A stretch of DNA of 64,000 nucleotides from NCBI GenBank assembly GCA_052315315.1, contig JBLSDE010000001.1:40949-104948 (forward strand). The letters are read 5' to 3'. The position numbers and the translations under genes were made by a program. The notes beneath the pieces are model-generated. The model was not told where the DNA came from. It ran no database searches and was given only the letters and a program-made list of their open reading frames with translations. This DNA comes from Cuniculiplasma sp052315315. GTDB lineage: Archaea > Thermoplasmatota > Thermoplasmata > Thermoplasmatales > Thermoplasmataceae. The stretch's first letter is position 1. Each line of letters starts with the position of its first letter. Positions 8,236 through 16,543 of this stretch are shown here, one piece after another.

Positions 8236-8901
8236 ATGAGTTCAATAATAACAGGTTTAATCGAGTATATAGTAAATTTGATAATATATGTCATAAGAAC
8301 TGCCAATTATCCAGGAATCTTTTTTTTAATGTTTCTGGAAGGGCTGCTTTTACCAATCCCATCGGAAGTAGTAATGGCCTTTGCAGGATACCTATCGCTT
8401 ACTGGTGAATTACCAAATTACTTTGGTGTTCCAGCGGTAATTCTGGCTCTCATTGCTGGAAGTGTGGGGAACGCAGTAGGTGCCAGTGCGGCCTATGGAA
8501 TAGGATATTATGGAGGCAGACCGGCCATTTTGAAGTTTGGAAAATACATAAAACTTGACCAGAATTCCCTGAAAAAAACTGAGGAATGGTTCAATAAATA
8601 TGGGGAAATTTCAGTTTTCTTTACAAGGCTAGTCCCAGTATTCAGGACGTTTATTTCAATTCCAGCAGGGCTTGCCGAAATGAATTTCAAAAAATTCATA
8701 ATTCTTACCTTTGTCGGGACGGTAATCTGGGACTCTGTGCTGATATATCTTGGCTACATACTTGGAAGCAAGTGGGAAGCTATTCTTAGTGCCTTCAATG
8801 ACTATTCCTATATATCAATAGCTGCCGCATTGATAGTTCTGATTTATGTTTACCGGAAGCTTTCTGCAAGAACACGAAGAAATAACTCAAATAGTGAATA
8901 G
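8236..8901 (+). CDS. DedA family membrane protein
   Basis: 221 residues, multi-spanning. The DedA signature region FLEGLLLPIPSEVVMAFAGYL is at about 33-53 and the second signature TRLVPVFRTFISIPAGLAEM at about 135-154, with the conserved arginine pair. DedA/VTT-fold proteins act in lipid scrambling or proton-linked transport; the archaeal substrate is unknown. The C-terminus is basic and hydrophilic (RKLSARTRR). It lies six bases after the deaminase gene and ends just before an inverted repeat. Confidence 0.85.
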   Translation: MSSIITGLIEYIVNLIIYVIRTANYPGIFFLMFLEGLLLPIPSEVVMAFAGYLSLTGELPNYFGVPAVILALIAGSVGNAVGASAAYGIGYYGGRPAILKFGKYIKLDQNSLKKTEEWFNKYGEISVFFTRLVPVFRTFISIPAGLAEMNFKKFIILTFVGTVIWDSVLIYLGYILGSKWEAILSAFNDYSYISIAAALIVLIYVYRKLSARTRRNNSNSE

Positions 8902-8915
8902 ATGAGCCCATTTGT

Positions 8916-8940
8916 AATACAAATATTTACAATTTGTATT
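8916..8940. repeat. Perfect 9-bp inverted repeat after dedA, before rpl40e
   Basis: AATACAAAT-N7-ATTTGTATT, starting 15 bases after the dedA stop and about 90 bases before the rpl40e ATG. It lies upstream of the likely rpl40e TATA region (AATTTATATC at about 8989-8998). It could be an operator or a hairpin at the 3' end of the fbp-dedA message. There is no U-run directly after it, so terminator function is uncertain. Confidence 0.45.
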
Positions 8941-9029
8941 AAACATACATTAGTTATTTTTTTAAGGATTAACAAATCAGTTAGAAAGAATTTATATCTA
9001 CTAATTAATAGGGTGTCAAGGTTAGATAA

Positions 9030-9179
9030 ATGCCATTTGCAGAATCAATAGAAAGGAGATTAAATAAAAAGATCTGTATGAGATGTGATGCAAGGAATTC
9101 AGTCAAGGCCACCAGATGCAGAAAATGTGGTTATACAGGACTTAGAATGAAGGCCAAGGAAAGGCGCGGTGGCCAGTGA
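9030..9179 (+). CDS. rpl40e: 50S ribosomal protein L40e
   Basis: 49 residues, translated directly: it starts MPFAESIERRLNKKICMRC and ends KERRGGQ. Four cysteines in C-x2-C and C-x2-C spacing (16, 19, 30, 33) form the zinc ribbon of L40e. The length is typical for the archaeal protein, which lacks the ubiquitin fusion found in eukaryotes. purQ begins six bases downstream, so the two are probably co-transcribed. Confidence 0.93.
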   Translation: MPFAESIERRLNKKICMRCDARNSVKATRCRKCGYTGLRMKAKERRGGQ

Positions 9180-9185
9180 TATTTA

Positions 9186-9974
9186 GTGGACAGTAAACCT
9201 CTGAAAGCGGGAATATTGAGAATGGAGGGCACGAACAATGATTCGGAAGCTTTCCGTTCATTCCAGGAGGCTGGACTCGATCCACAATACATCCATATTT
9301 GGGAAATAGAACATTCCAAGGTAAATCTTGAAGATTTCAATGTTCTATTCATACCGGGAGGTTTTTCTGCGGGGGATTATGTAAGAGCAGGCGCCATATT
9401 TGCAGCCAGATTAAAAAATTCTTCTGAACCGATCCTGAGGAGGATGGTTGAGGATGGCACACCAATTATTGGACCATGTAATGGGTTCCAGGTTTTGACA
9501 GAGACCGGAATGATAGGTTCATCCTACGGTAGTCGAGATATTGCACTTGATGTAAACAGAAGCGGAAGGTTTGAGTGCAGAACAATATTCATAAAATATA
9601 CCGGTAAAAGCAAATTGTTTGACGGAATAATAAGTAGAGACAAGATTTTTGAAGTCCCTGTAGCCCACAAAGAAGGCAACATAAGATTTATGAATAATTC
9701 CATAATGGAAAAAATACTGGAGGAAGAGAGAAATCTCTTTACATATGTTAATCCGGAGGGTGGTGAGGCTGAATATCCCTGGAATCCAAACGGATCAATT
9801 CACGATATAGCCGGCATTTCAGGGGAGTATGAAAACGTTATAGGTCTGATGCCTCATCCTGAAAGGATATATTACCCATATCAGCTTTCTACAAATGGCA
9901 GACGAGAAAAAGCAAGACCATTTGGAGAAATATTCTTCTCTGCAATTAAGAACTATATTCAAAGAAAAAATTAG
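9186..9974 (+). CDS. purQ: Phosphoribosylformylglycinamidine synthase, glutaminase subunit PurQ
   Basis: 262 residues of the class I glutamine amidotransferase fold. The nucleophile is Cys98 in GPCNGFQVL; the His/Glu pair lies in GLMPHPERIYYP near the C-terminus. PurQ hydrolyses glutamine and passes ammonia to PurL to make FGAM in purine synthesis; PurS and PurL are not in this window. The start is GTG at 9186, six bases after rpl40e. The stop overlaps the convergent kinase gene by a few bases. Confidence 0.93.
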   Translation: MDSKPLKAGILRMEGTNNDSEAFRSFQEAGLDPQYIHIWEIEHSKVNLEDFNVLFIPGGFSAGDYVRAGAIFAARLKNSSEPILRRMVEDGTPIIGPCNGFQVLTETGMIGSSYGSRDIALDVNRSGRFECRTIFIKYTGKSKLFDGIISRDKIFEVPVAHKEGNIRFMNNSIMEKILEEERNLFTYVNPEGGEAEYPWNPNGSIHDIAGISGEYENVIGLMPHPERIYYPYQLSTNGRREKARPFGEIFFSAIKNYIQRKN

Positions 9975-10516
9975 ACTTCTGGGTGCTCCTTTTCAATTCT
10001 TTCTAAAAGACTTTCAACATTTGCCTTGAATTCCTCCAATGTTCCATCATTTACAATCATATAATCTGATAATGATATTGCCTTTCCAATTCCCCAGGAT
10101 AACTCCCTTTCATCCCTCTTGACCAACTCATCCATTTCCCTTATGTCGTCAGGTCTGCTTCTTCTTATTATCCTTTTCAACCTTTCATCCCTATCGGTAT
10201 GAATAGCTACCAGAACAAGATTTGGACTGACTTTCTGGAAATAATTAAATTCTTCCATGTTACGAAGACCATCCACAATTACATGATTTTTCTCCTTTAT
10301 CTCCTCTACCAATCTTCGGGCCCATATATCCATACCATACAGTTCCCTTTCCCGGTTAGAAAAGGAACCGATACTCCCATCGTTTTCGTTGACATTGTTC
10401 ATCTTCGCATACTTTCTCACTATGTCACCCATATGGTAATCCTTCCAACCATGGGTTCTTGCTACCTTAATAAATTCGTCCTTCCCTGATCCTGGCATTC
10501 CAGTAATTATAAGCAT
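9971..10516 (-). CDS. P-loop nucleotide kinase of the UPF0200 family
   Basis: 181 residues. The Walker A motif GMPGSGKD is at 6-13, followed by an adenylate-kinase-like NMP region (HMGDIVRKYA), a DGLRN motif after the second strand (about 97-101), and a basic lid segment RIIRRSRPDD. It is related to dephospho-CoA kinase-like proteins, but archaeal CoA synthesis usually uses another enzyme, so the substrate is open. The gene is convergent with purQ, with a 4-base overlap of stop codons. No partner gene is visible. Confidence 0.75.
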   Translation of the reverse strand: MLIITGMPGSGKDEFIKVARTHGWKDYHMGDIVRKYAKMNNVNENDGSIGSFSNRERELYGMDIWARRLVEEIKEKNHVIVDGLRNMEEFNYFQKVSPNLVLVAIHTDRDERLKRIIRRSRPDDIREMDELVKRDERELSWGIGKAISLSDYMIVNDGTLEEFKANVESLLERIEKEHPEV

Positions 10517-10654
10517 TGGCTATGTTTATGTCTTGAAAGTTAATAATACATTCTCACTGATGATGAATCTCGGTTGAGCAAATCAATAAGAGATAAACCA
10601 ATAAATACCACATTTCGAAAAATAGATATGTGTATAGTAATATGGTTTTTCCAA

Positions 10655-10726
10655 GGACAGGTGGCAGAGCGGTCATGCGTGGGACTGCAGATCCCATTTA
10701 CTAGGGTTCAAATCCCTACCTGTCCT
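10655..10726 (+). tRNA. tRNA-Cys (GCA)
   Basis: Cloverleaf read by eye: acceptor GGACAGG pairs with CCTGTCC (10719-10725); U8; D stem GCA/TGC; anticodon stem TGGGA/TCCCA with anticodon GCA at 10687-10689; T stem TAGGG/CCCTA with loop TTCAAAT. The discriminator at 10726 is T, as expected for tRNA-Cys. No intron and no encoded CCA. Confidence 0.95.
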
Positions 10727-10792
10727 CTGTTCTATAGTTCTAAGTTTTTGAGTATACTTATAAGTTTATTAAGAATCACGATATTTTGTTTT

Positions 10793-12154
10793 GTTACTAA
10801 AAACAAACTTTGTAGCACCATTGGGGCATAGAAATGAATAGCAATACGTCAGGAATTCTTCAAAACAAAAATTTCCAGAAATATTTTGCAATGACTCTAA
10901 CTTCTAGATCTGCTACCTCAGTAGCCAGCCTTGTTATTGTATGGTATGTGTTTGCAGTTACCCAGTCAGCAATAGATGTAGCAATAGTTGGTGTAACTGA
11001 AACTGTAAGTGCTGTCATTCTCTCATTACCAGCAGGTGTTTGGATTGACAGATTTAACCGTCTAAAGTTGCTTGTCTTATCCAATTCAATTAGGGTATTG
11101 AGCATAACAGCGCTGATCTTCTTTACTATAATTTATGGATTTAATCTAATTGTAATAGTCATTTTATTATTCACCTGGACCGGTGCTGGTGAACTCTACA
11201 GATCGGGCAGCTATTCTGCGCTCCCTGAATTGATAGGAAAAGAAAATCTCTCAAGTGCAAACGGGATCGAACGATCGGGGAGGGGCCTATTTACGGCTCT
11301 ATCCAACGCAGTAGGAGGAATCCTTATACTTGCTGTCGGAGCTTCAATAGCACTGTCATGGGGAGCCGTTGGATTTTTCGTTGCTCTTTTCTTTTCTATG
11401 TTGCTGCTTAGTTCCAACAGGGGAACAATTAAACGATCATCCTCAAGGCAGGAGAAAAAGAAGAGTGGATATTTGGAGATACGTGATGGAATTGAATGGC
11501 TGATATCCCAAAGAGGGCTCTTTTGGCTAACTATTTCCGCACTGCCCTTCAATTTCTTTTTTACCATATCATATTATTTTCTTGTTGTATATGTAAAAAC
11601 CGGACTATCGGCTGGACCGTTGATTTATGGGGCTATACTTGCCGCCTATTCCATTGGCTACGCTATTGGTTCACCTCTTGTTGCACATTCCAAATGGGCG
11701 CTTAGGTATGCAGGAAAAGTCTGGATTCTTGTCTACGGTGGTAGTATTGGAACTTCACTTCTGATTATGGGTATCATCCCAAATTCATTTCTAGCAATCC
11801 TGTTATTATTTATTGTTGGTCTAGGGATAGGTTTCGCAGGAAACGTATGGCTCACTTCCGCACAGAATATAGTACCGGGAAAGATGCGTGGTCGTTACTT
11901 TGCAGTCGACGGATTGTTAAGTTTCATAGGTGGCCCTCCTGCCGTGGCAACAGGCGGAGTTTTGGTGCTGTTGTTCGGTGTTATTCCAGTATTCAAATTG
12001 TCTGGTTTCATAATATTGCTTTTCGTTCTTTGTTTTTCCTTATTCAGGCCTCTGTGGAAACTTGATGGTACCAGAGTGTCAGAATAGTTTATTTCTCAAT
12101 TCAATAAGTCAAACGTATAAACTAAGTCTTGTTGTAGAAAACAACTTTGTAGCA
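10793..12154. repeat. Imperfect direct repeat bracketing the MFS gene
   Basis: A 25-base segment at 10793-10817 and a 24-base segment at 12131-12154 align with about five differences and share the exact 12-mer AACTTTGTAGCA. They flank the MFS gene, and the left copy begins 66 bases after tRNA-Cys. This may be a scar of cassette insertion or duplication. No integrase is seen. Confidence 0.4.
10834..12087 (+). CDS. Major facilitator superfamily exporter (MFS_3/EntS-like)
   Basis: 417 residues, about 12 membrane segments. The loop between helices 2 and 3 has PAGVWIDRFNRLKLL, a variant of the MFS A-motif (GxxxDRxxR) at about 67-81. A basic central cytoplasmic loop (SSRQEKKKS, near 205) divides two six-helix halves. 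This subfamily usually exports drugs, siderophores or small metabolites; the substrate cannot be named. It stands alone downstream of tRNA-Cys and is bracketed by a short direct repeat. Confidence 0.8.
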   Translation: MNSNTSGILQNKNFQKYFAMTLTSRSATSVASLVIVWYVFAVTQSAIDVAIVGVTETVSAVILSLPAGVWIDRFNRLKLLVLSNSIRVLSITALIFFTIIYGFNLIVIVILLFTWTGAGELYRSGSYSALPELIGKENLSSANGIERSGRGLFTALSNAVGGILILAVGASIALSWGAVGFFVALFFSMLLLSSNRGTIKRSSSRQEKKKSGYLEIRDGIEWLISQRGLFWLTISALPFNFFFTISYYFLVVYVKTGLSAGPLIYGAILAAYSIGYAIGSPLVAHSKWALRYAGKVWILVYGGSIGTSLLIMGIIPNSFLAILLLFIVGLGIGFAGNVWLTSAQNIVPGKMRGRYFAVDGLLSFIGGPPAVATGGVLVLLFGVIPVFKLSGFIILLFVLCFSLFRPLWKLDGTRVSE

Positions 12155-13018
12155 TTCCTAAGAAGGGATGTATATAGAAACATAGTTGTACAATTGCATA
12201 GGAAACTAAAGCCCGGAAACTTTATGACCATCATAAAACAAACAAGTATGACCGTTAAGGTCCTTACTAAATTATTACCATGAACTCAACTTTATATCGT
12301 CATGTTTCCACTTAATTATTTAATGGGATACTTACCTGTCCTCTTTCTTGATGTTTTGCCTTAATTTGCAAGAGTTAGAGTTACCAAATATTTCTTTTTT
12401 TCCAAATCTGGATGAAAATAATTTATCCCATAGTTTTGGAAATAATTAGATATGATCACAGAGAATGCTAATTAATTTGCGTAAATAAATGGGTGAGATC
12501 ATGAAGATGCTTCAAACAAGATATCATTCACGATTACACAAGATTTAAAATGCCATGCAATTGATAAATCAAAAAGTAAACAAATTCCAAGGCTGAAAAA
12601 TAATAGATTTATTTGTTTTTTCATTTTTTCTACTTCCACATCTGGCCATCTTTTAATAGTGTATATTTAAGGATCGATTCTTTTGTCATGATCTTTACAG
12701 AAATATTTGGCCTCCCACCAGCATAAATATCAATGGAACACATATTATTCAATAAGAGATTGTAAATTGATCCTCAGTCTATGATTTTCATTACAAATAT
12801 TGGGGAATCATTTATGTTCATTGAACTGCATCTGTCTTTCAAGATATGATCAATCAGATCACTCATACTTTGACACGGGATTTTCAGGAGTTAAATGCTG
12901 TGGTTCTAAATGACTTGTTATTGGAAAAACTCAAAAGTGAAAATGTAAGTAATTAAATACAGAACCTTTTCTTCAAATTTCATAAGAAATACGAAATCCT
13001 GCGTGATTCTTAAATTCC
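12088..13018. other. Gene-poor accessory stretch between the MFS gene and the toxin pair
   Basis: About 930 bases, very AT-rich. A 36-codon frame at 12846-12956 (begins MINQITHTLTRDF, ends KSENVSN) reads like a coding remnant but has no recognised family. A frame across 12140-12283 also looks partly coding but has no clear start of its own. No RNA gene or clear promoter was found. It is probably decayed sequence at the edge of an accessory patch. Confidence 0.4.
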
Positions 13019-13453
13019 TCAAATGTTTGAAATTAATGGGTTGATTACACTAATGCCGGGTATTTTATGAAAGTCCTTCTCATTTTCAGTTATTATGAGG
13101 TTTATTCCGTATTCTTTCATCGTTTCGGAGATCAAGGTATCCAAGAAAGGTGCCCTGAAAGCAAGGGAACTCTTGAGGGCGTTCTTTACGGTCGCTTCAT
13201 TATAAGTGATCTTAATCCAATTTTCACAATCTATAAACGATTCAACTATGACCATAGCCGAATGCTCATTAACATCAAGCTTGCGTGTCATGGCATTATA
13301 CAATTCCACCAAGACCTGAATGGATATGATCCCTTTCTTCCTTCCCAAAAAAACATCCTCTACTATTTTTTTGCAAATTTTCCTTTTAACTGGTTCATTA
13401 AGATCATATGCATAGATCAAAATATTTGTATCATAAAAAAGGTCATCTTTCAT
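13019..13453 (-). CDS. PIN-domain ribonuclease toxin (VapC-like)
   Basis: 144 residues, a single PIN domain. Acidic metal-binding residues are Asp8 (FYDTN), Glu50 (VLVELYN) and Asp105 (APFLDTLI), with a fourth acidic site near IITENEKDF. Such toxins cleave specific RNAs, often initiator tRNA or rRNA. The gene overlaps its upstream partner by 11 bases, the usual antitoxin-first order. It lies in an accessory patch with IS remnants. Confidence 0.88.
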   Translation of the reverse strand: MKDDLFYDTNILIYAYDLNEPVKRKICKKIVEDVFLGRKKGIISIQVLVELYNAMTRKLDVNEHSAMVIVESFIDCENWIKITYNEATVKNALKSSLAFRAPFLDTLISETMKEYGINLIITENEKDFHKIPGISVINPLISNI

Positions 13454-13679
13454 AGAGATCTTCCCTTTTGAAGTCCCACTTCTTCATCATTATTCCATTT
13501 TCAAGCATCTTGAGATTTTCACTGAGTGCATCCTGATTGTCCTGTTTAAGCCAGTTTTCCATTGCCTCGTTCAAAGCCTTAGCTAAAGACCCTTTTCTGT
13601 TGCCGAACTTCAACCTTGCCTTCTCCCTGAACCTCTTTTCAATTGACTCGTCAAGATTTACAGTCACTGTTTTTGTCAT
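13443..13679 (-). CDS. Ribbon-helix-helix type antitoxin for the PIN toxin
   Basis: 78 residues. The N-terminus (KTVTVNLDESIEKRFREKA) looks like a ribbon-helix-helix DNA-binding strand and helix; the C-terminal half is charged and probably wraps the toxin. It is transcribed ahead of the PIN gene with an 11-base overlap. Antitoxin role is from position and fold; the exact family is not recognised with certainty. Confidence 0.75.
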   Translation of the reverse strand: MTKTVTVNLDESIEKRFREKARLKFGNRKGSLAKALNEAMENWLKQDNQDALSENLKMLENGIMMKKWDFKREDLYER

Positions 13680-13859
13680 AGACCTAATATAGATTTACAT
13701 GTTATAAACATTTACATTAATAAATAATACATGTACACAATTCAAAGGATTCCAGAAAAAAGTACCGAAAACCTCTTTCCTGATTTTATTATCTATATTT
13801 ATGGTCTGCCGCATTCAGTTTTCCTGGAATTCCGAAGGTTCAAAGTATTTTGAGATTCA

Positions 13860-14430
13860 TTGACCTACATATGTGACCGAATTAAATTGGAAAGATTCAT
13901 GAAAATCCTATCTGATCTCAATGAAAACGCCAAGGGGAAAAATGGAGGATCGGATTATGATCCGTTTCTTATTGTAAAGATAATACCTATTCAACAATGC
14001 TACAATCCTTTTAATTTATCCATAAAGATGAAGATTAGAGACATGAATCCATTCTAAGTTTTCCTGCATATTCTGAGAATATTCCTGCCAGAGATAATGT
14101 ATGATATTCCCGTGAGTGTTTATATGGAAACAGATAGGAAGCATATGATATTCAATAAAATAAAGGATAAGGCTGTGGCCAGATGAATCCACGTTAAGAA
14201 AGGTACAATGAAAGATGCTTCATTCATCAAGTCAGAAAGAGGAGAATATGGCATTCCAGGATGACAGGTATCAAATAAGCACAGAACGAGAGATGGAAAA
14301 TCAGCAACAAAAGGATCTAAATGAATTCTTCAAGTTTATGGTTCATTTCTTCCCTGTAATGATGTTAAAAGTGCCGACAGTTAGGGTGAAACATTCTCTA
14401 ATGCAATTTGCTTCAAGCTTATAATTATCA
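13860..14430 (+). pseudogene. Decayed IS5-type transposase remnant
   Basis: The frame 13860-14057 contains DYDPFLIVKIIPIQQCYN, the N-terminal signature of IS5-type transposases (YDPxLxxKIxxLQxxYN). Past its stop, pieces of the same family continue in shifting frames: around 14190-14255 one reads VKKGTMKDASFIKSERGEYG, matching the IS5 motif that precedes the second catalytic region. Several stops and frameshifts break the gene, so it is inactive. Exact ends and repeats were not found. Confidence 0.7.
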
Positions 14431-14483
14431 GATTTCTCAACAAAACTGCATAAGCCTTCAACATTCAGGAAAATTCAGGTAGA

Positions 14484-14519
14484 ATTAGAACCTCATCTCT
14501 TCAGAAATGTAGGCACATG
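14484..14519. repeat. Left terminal inverted repeat of the IS1634-type element
   Basis: It contains CTCTTCA and TAGGCACATG and overlaps the 3' end of the transposase gene. It pairs in inverted orientation with 16120-16155. Confidence 0.55.
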
Positions 14520-16034
14520 TTCCGGCTTGATGCCAATTGATTCCAGAATCTCTTTCTGCTTCCTGGTTATCTCCGTTGTGATCTCCTTTCCTTCATTCAA
14601 TATTACCTTCCTGAGCTTGTGCAATTCCAGTAGCATCTTCTCAACAGAGTATTTCTTCAGCAGGCCTGATGACCTCATGTATTCCAGAATCCTGGACCTG
14701 ATGGCAATTGCAATGAGATTCACGAACATCTCCCCTCTCAATGCATCCATGCCGTGAACCCTCAACGGTTCTCCTCCAGTGAATGTCTTGGATGACATGA
14801 ACAGCTTTTCCACAGCATCCCTTTTCCTGTATTCTGAAAGCACATATTCCGAATCATGATCACCTGTGAACGTTATCACTGTGATGCCGCATCTGTTCAC
14901 CCTCTGGGATACGGCATTGTCCCTTATCCTGATATGGAATGAACCATCGTACCGGAAGGATATGAAATTCCTGTATGGACCCATGATGTCATCGCACACA
15001 TCACCAGGCTTCTCCCACTTCCTTACTGTACGTGTGGAAAACCTGTCCATCCTTTCCTTCAGGGATGAATAGAACACAGTCCTTTCCCTGCTGTCCCTTT
15101 CAGGATCGTAATAGACCCATGCACTGACATCAGTATTGCCTATCCTTATATCCCTCTTCACTGCAAACATGATCTCCCCGGACATGGAGATCATGTTGCC
15201 AGCCTTCTCTACGGTCTTCCTGGACGACAGGGCAAGTCTCCTGATTTCCTTCAGGGTGTAGGATGCCGGCATGATGAAATCCATTCCCGATTCAATGAGG
15301 TATACAATGGTGGATGAGGAGAACATTCCTCTGTCCATGATGAATGTGACATCTGCGAGGCCTGCAGATCTGAGAACATCAATTGTGTTCTTAACTGTGG
15401 TTATGTCATTAACAGAACCCGGATAGATGTCATAGAATATTGGGATGCCTGATTCCGATGATTCCACAAGTGAAACATTCACCTGTGGATAGTCAGGATC
15501 GGATCGGGAATACCCGTATTCAAGGAAATCAATATTCCTGGACTGGGATGAGTGTGATGTCAGATCATAGTACAGTGCGCCTGATATCCCCATGACCTTT
15601 ATGATCTCATTCAGGAATGCGTGGTTCAGGTTCATTTTTCCAATTGCAGTCATTGCCCTGGACAGTGCTGCCGATGACATATCGGCAGCGTAGACTGTGC
15701 TGATGTATGAATCATCATACCATTCCTGGATAAGATCCATTGCCTCCGGCCTGATGACACGGTTAATGGCCATTATCATCAGGGTATCTGCATATTCCCC
15801 CGCTATCTTCCTGAGAATGTCAGGCAGTTTCAGATCCCTGGCTGCCCTGATCACTGGAAGAAGATCACCGTATGTGTATGTGACAGCATATCTCTCAACA
15901 GTTTTCCCGTCCATGATGGGAGCAATGTACTTTGATTTCTGCCTGATCTTCTTCCTCTCCCTGTCATAGTAAGGAGTGATCTCGTACAGGTACTGTTTTC
16001 CATGGACATTCTTGATTCTCCGGAAACTCTTCAT
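14493..16034 (-). CDS. DDE transposase, IS1634/IS4 family
   Basis: 513 residues. The DDE triad is visible: Asp157 in YYDLTSHSS, Asp234 in FIMDRGMFS and Glu409 in YRKRDAVEKLF (the Y-x2-R-x6-E signature of the IS4 superfamily). It is full length and uninterrupted, so the element may be active. The gene is clearly richer in G+C than the flanking DNA, consistent with recent arrival. It is encoded on the minus strand in an accessory patch containing an older IS5-type relic and a toxin-antitoxin pair. Confidence 0.9.
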   Translation of the reverse strand: MKSFRRIKNVHGKQYLYEITPYYDRERKKIRQKSKYIAPIMDGKTVERYAVTYTYGDLLPVIRAARDLKLPDILRKIAGEYADTLMIMAINRVIRPEAMDLIQEWYDDSYISTVYAADMSSAALSRAMTAIGKMNLNHAFLNEIIKVMGISGALYYDLTSHSSQSRNIDFLEYGYSRSDPDYPQVNVSLVESSESGIPIFYDIYPGSVNDITTVKNTIDVLRSAGLADVTFIMDRGMFSSSTIVYLIESGMDFIMPASYTLKEIRRLALSSRKTVEKAGNMISMSGEIMFAVKRDIRIGNTDVSAWVYYDPERDSRERTVFYSSLKERMDRFSTRTVRKWEKPGDVCDDIMGPYRNFISFRYDGSFHIRIRDNAVSQRVNRCGITVITFTGDHDSEYVLSEYRKRDAVEKLFMSSKTFTGGEPLRVHGMDALRGEMFVNLIAIAIRSRILEYMRSSGLLKKYSVEKMLLELHKLRKVILNEGKEITTEITRKQKEILESIGIKPEHVPTFLKR

Positions 16035-16119
16035 GTAGATACCGTAGGCACATATTAAATATAAAGTATTCTCTTACAGAACCATGAAATCACTCAATAA
16101 ACCAATTATGTTAGAAGAT

Positions 16120-16155
16120 CATGTGCCTAAAATTATGAAGAGTTCAGGTTAGAAT
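16120..16155. repeat. Right terminal inverted repeat of the IS1634-type element
   Basis: It contains CATGTGCCTA and TGAAGAG, the reverse complement of the left repeat with about seven mismatches over 36 bases. A short plus-strand frame through it (from ATG at 16084) ends in a peptide resembling the transposase C-terminus. It may therefore be the end of a second, internally deleted copy rather than the true terminus. Confidence 0.45.
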
Positions 16156-16543
16156 AAAACTAGCATTATTCCGGTATCATTTAAGCATGTGAAATATGAT
16201 TTCACTGCTGTTATGCCAAATCAATGAAAAAAGGAGATTTTGAAAATCCCTTCAATTTTATTTATATTATTATATTTAACTTTTACAGTTTTTCCTCAGT
16301 CGATCATTCTGATCCTGTGGAAATCTATCAAATATTAAATTAGGATACAATATTGAATTTTAAATAAATTGTTTTCTATCTAATCAAAAGAGCCCTAGTG
16401 ATGAGACATGAAAATTAATAATATATGTAGGAATGTTAACATTTTACATATAGATTGATCAATTTTCATCTTCCAATTTCAAACTTGAAATTTCAGCGTT
16501 TTAAAACTTTGAAAACTATTTTAATAACGAATCAATACCCAGT
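16156..16543. other. AT-rich spacer between the IS element and korA
   Basis: About 390 bases with no convincing reading frame or RNA. The last 30 bases hold the likely korA promoter (TATTTTAATAA near 16518-16528). Nothing else was recognised. Confidence 0.5.

Larger units (their letters stand above)
14484..16155 (-). mobile_element. IS1634-type insertion sequence (IS4 superfamily)
   Basis: One transposase gene flanked by imperfect inverted repeats of about 36 bases (14484-14519 and 16120-16155, about 29 of 36 identical). The core TAGGCACATG is exact, and the CTCTTCA block is also shared. The left repeat includes the last codons of the transposase. A further directly repeated copy of the core (GTAGGCACAT) lies at 16044-16053, just upstream of the transposase start. 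No clear target duplication was seen, so the outer limits are approximate. Confidence 0.6.
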
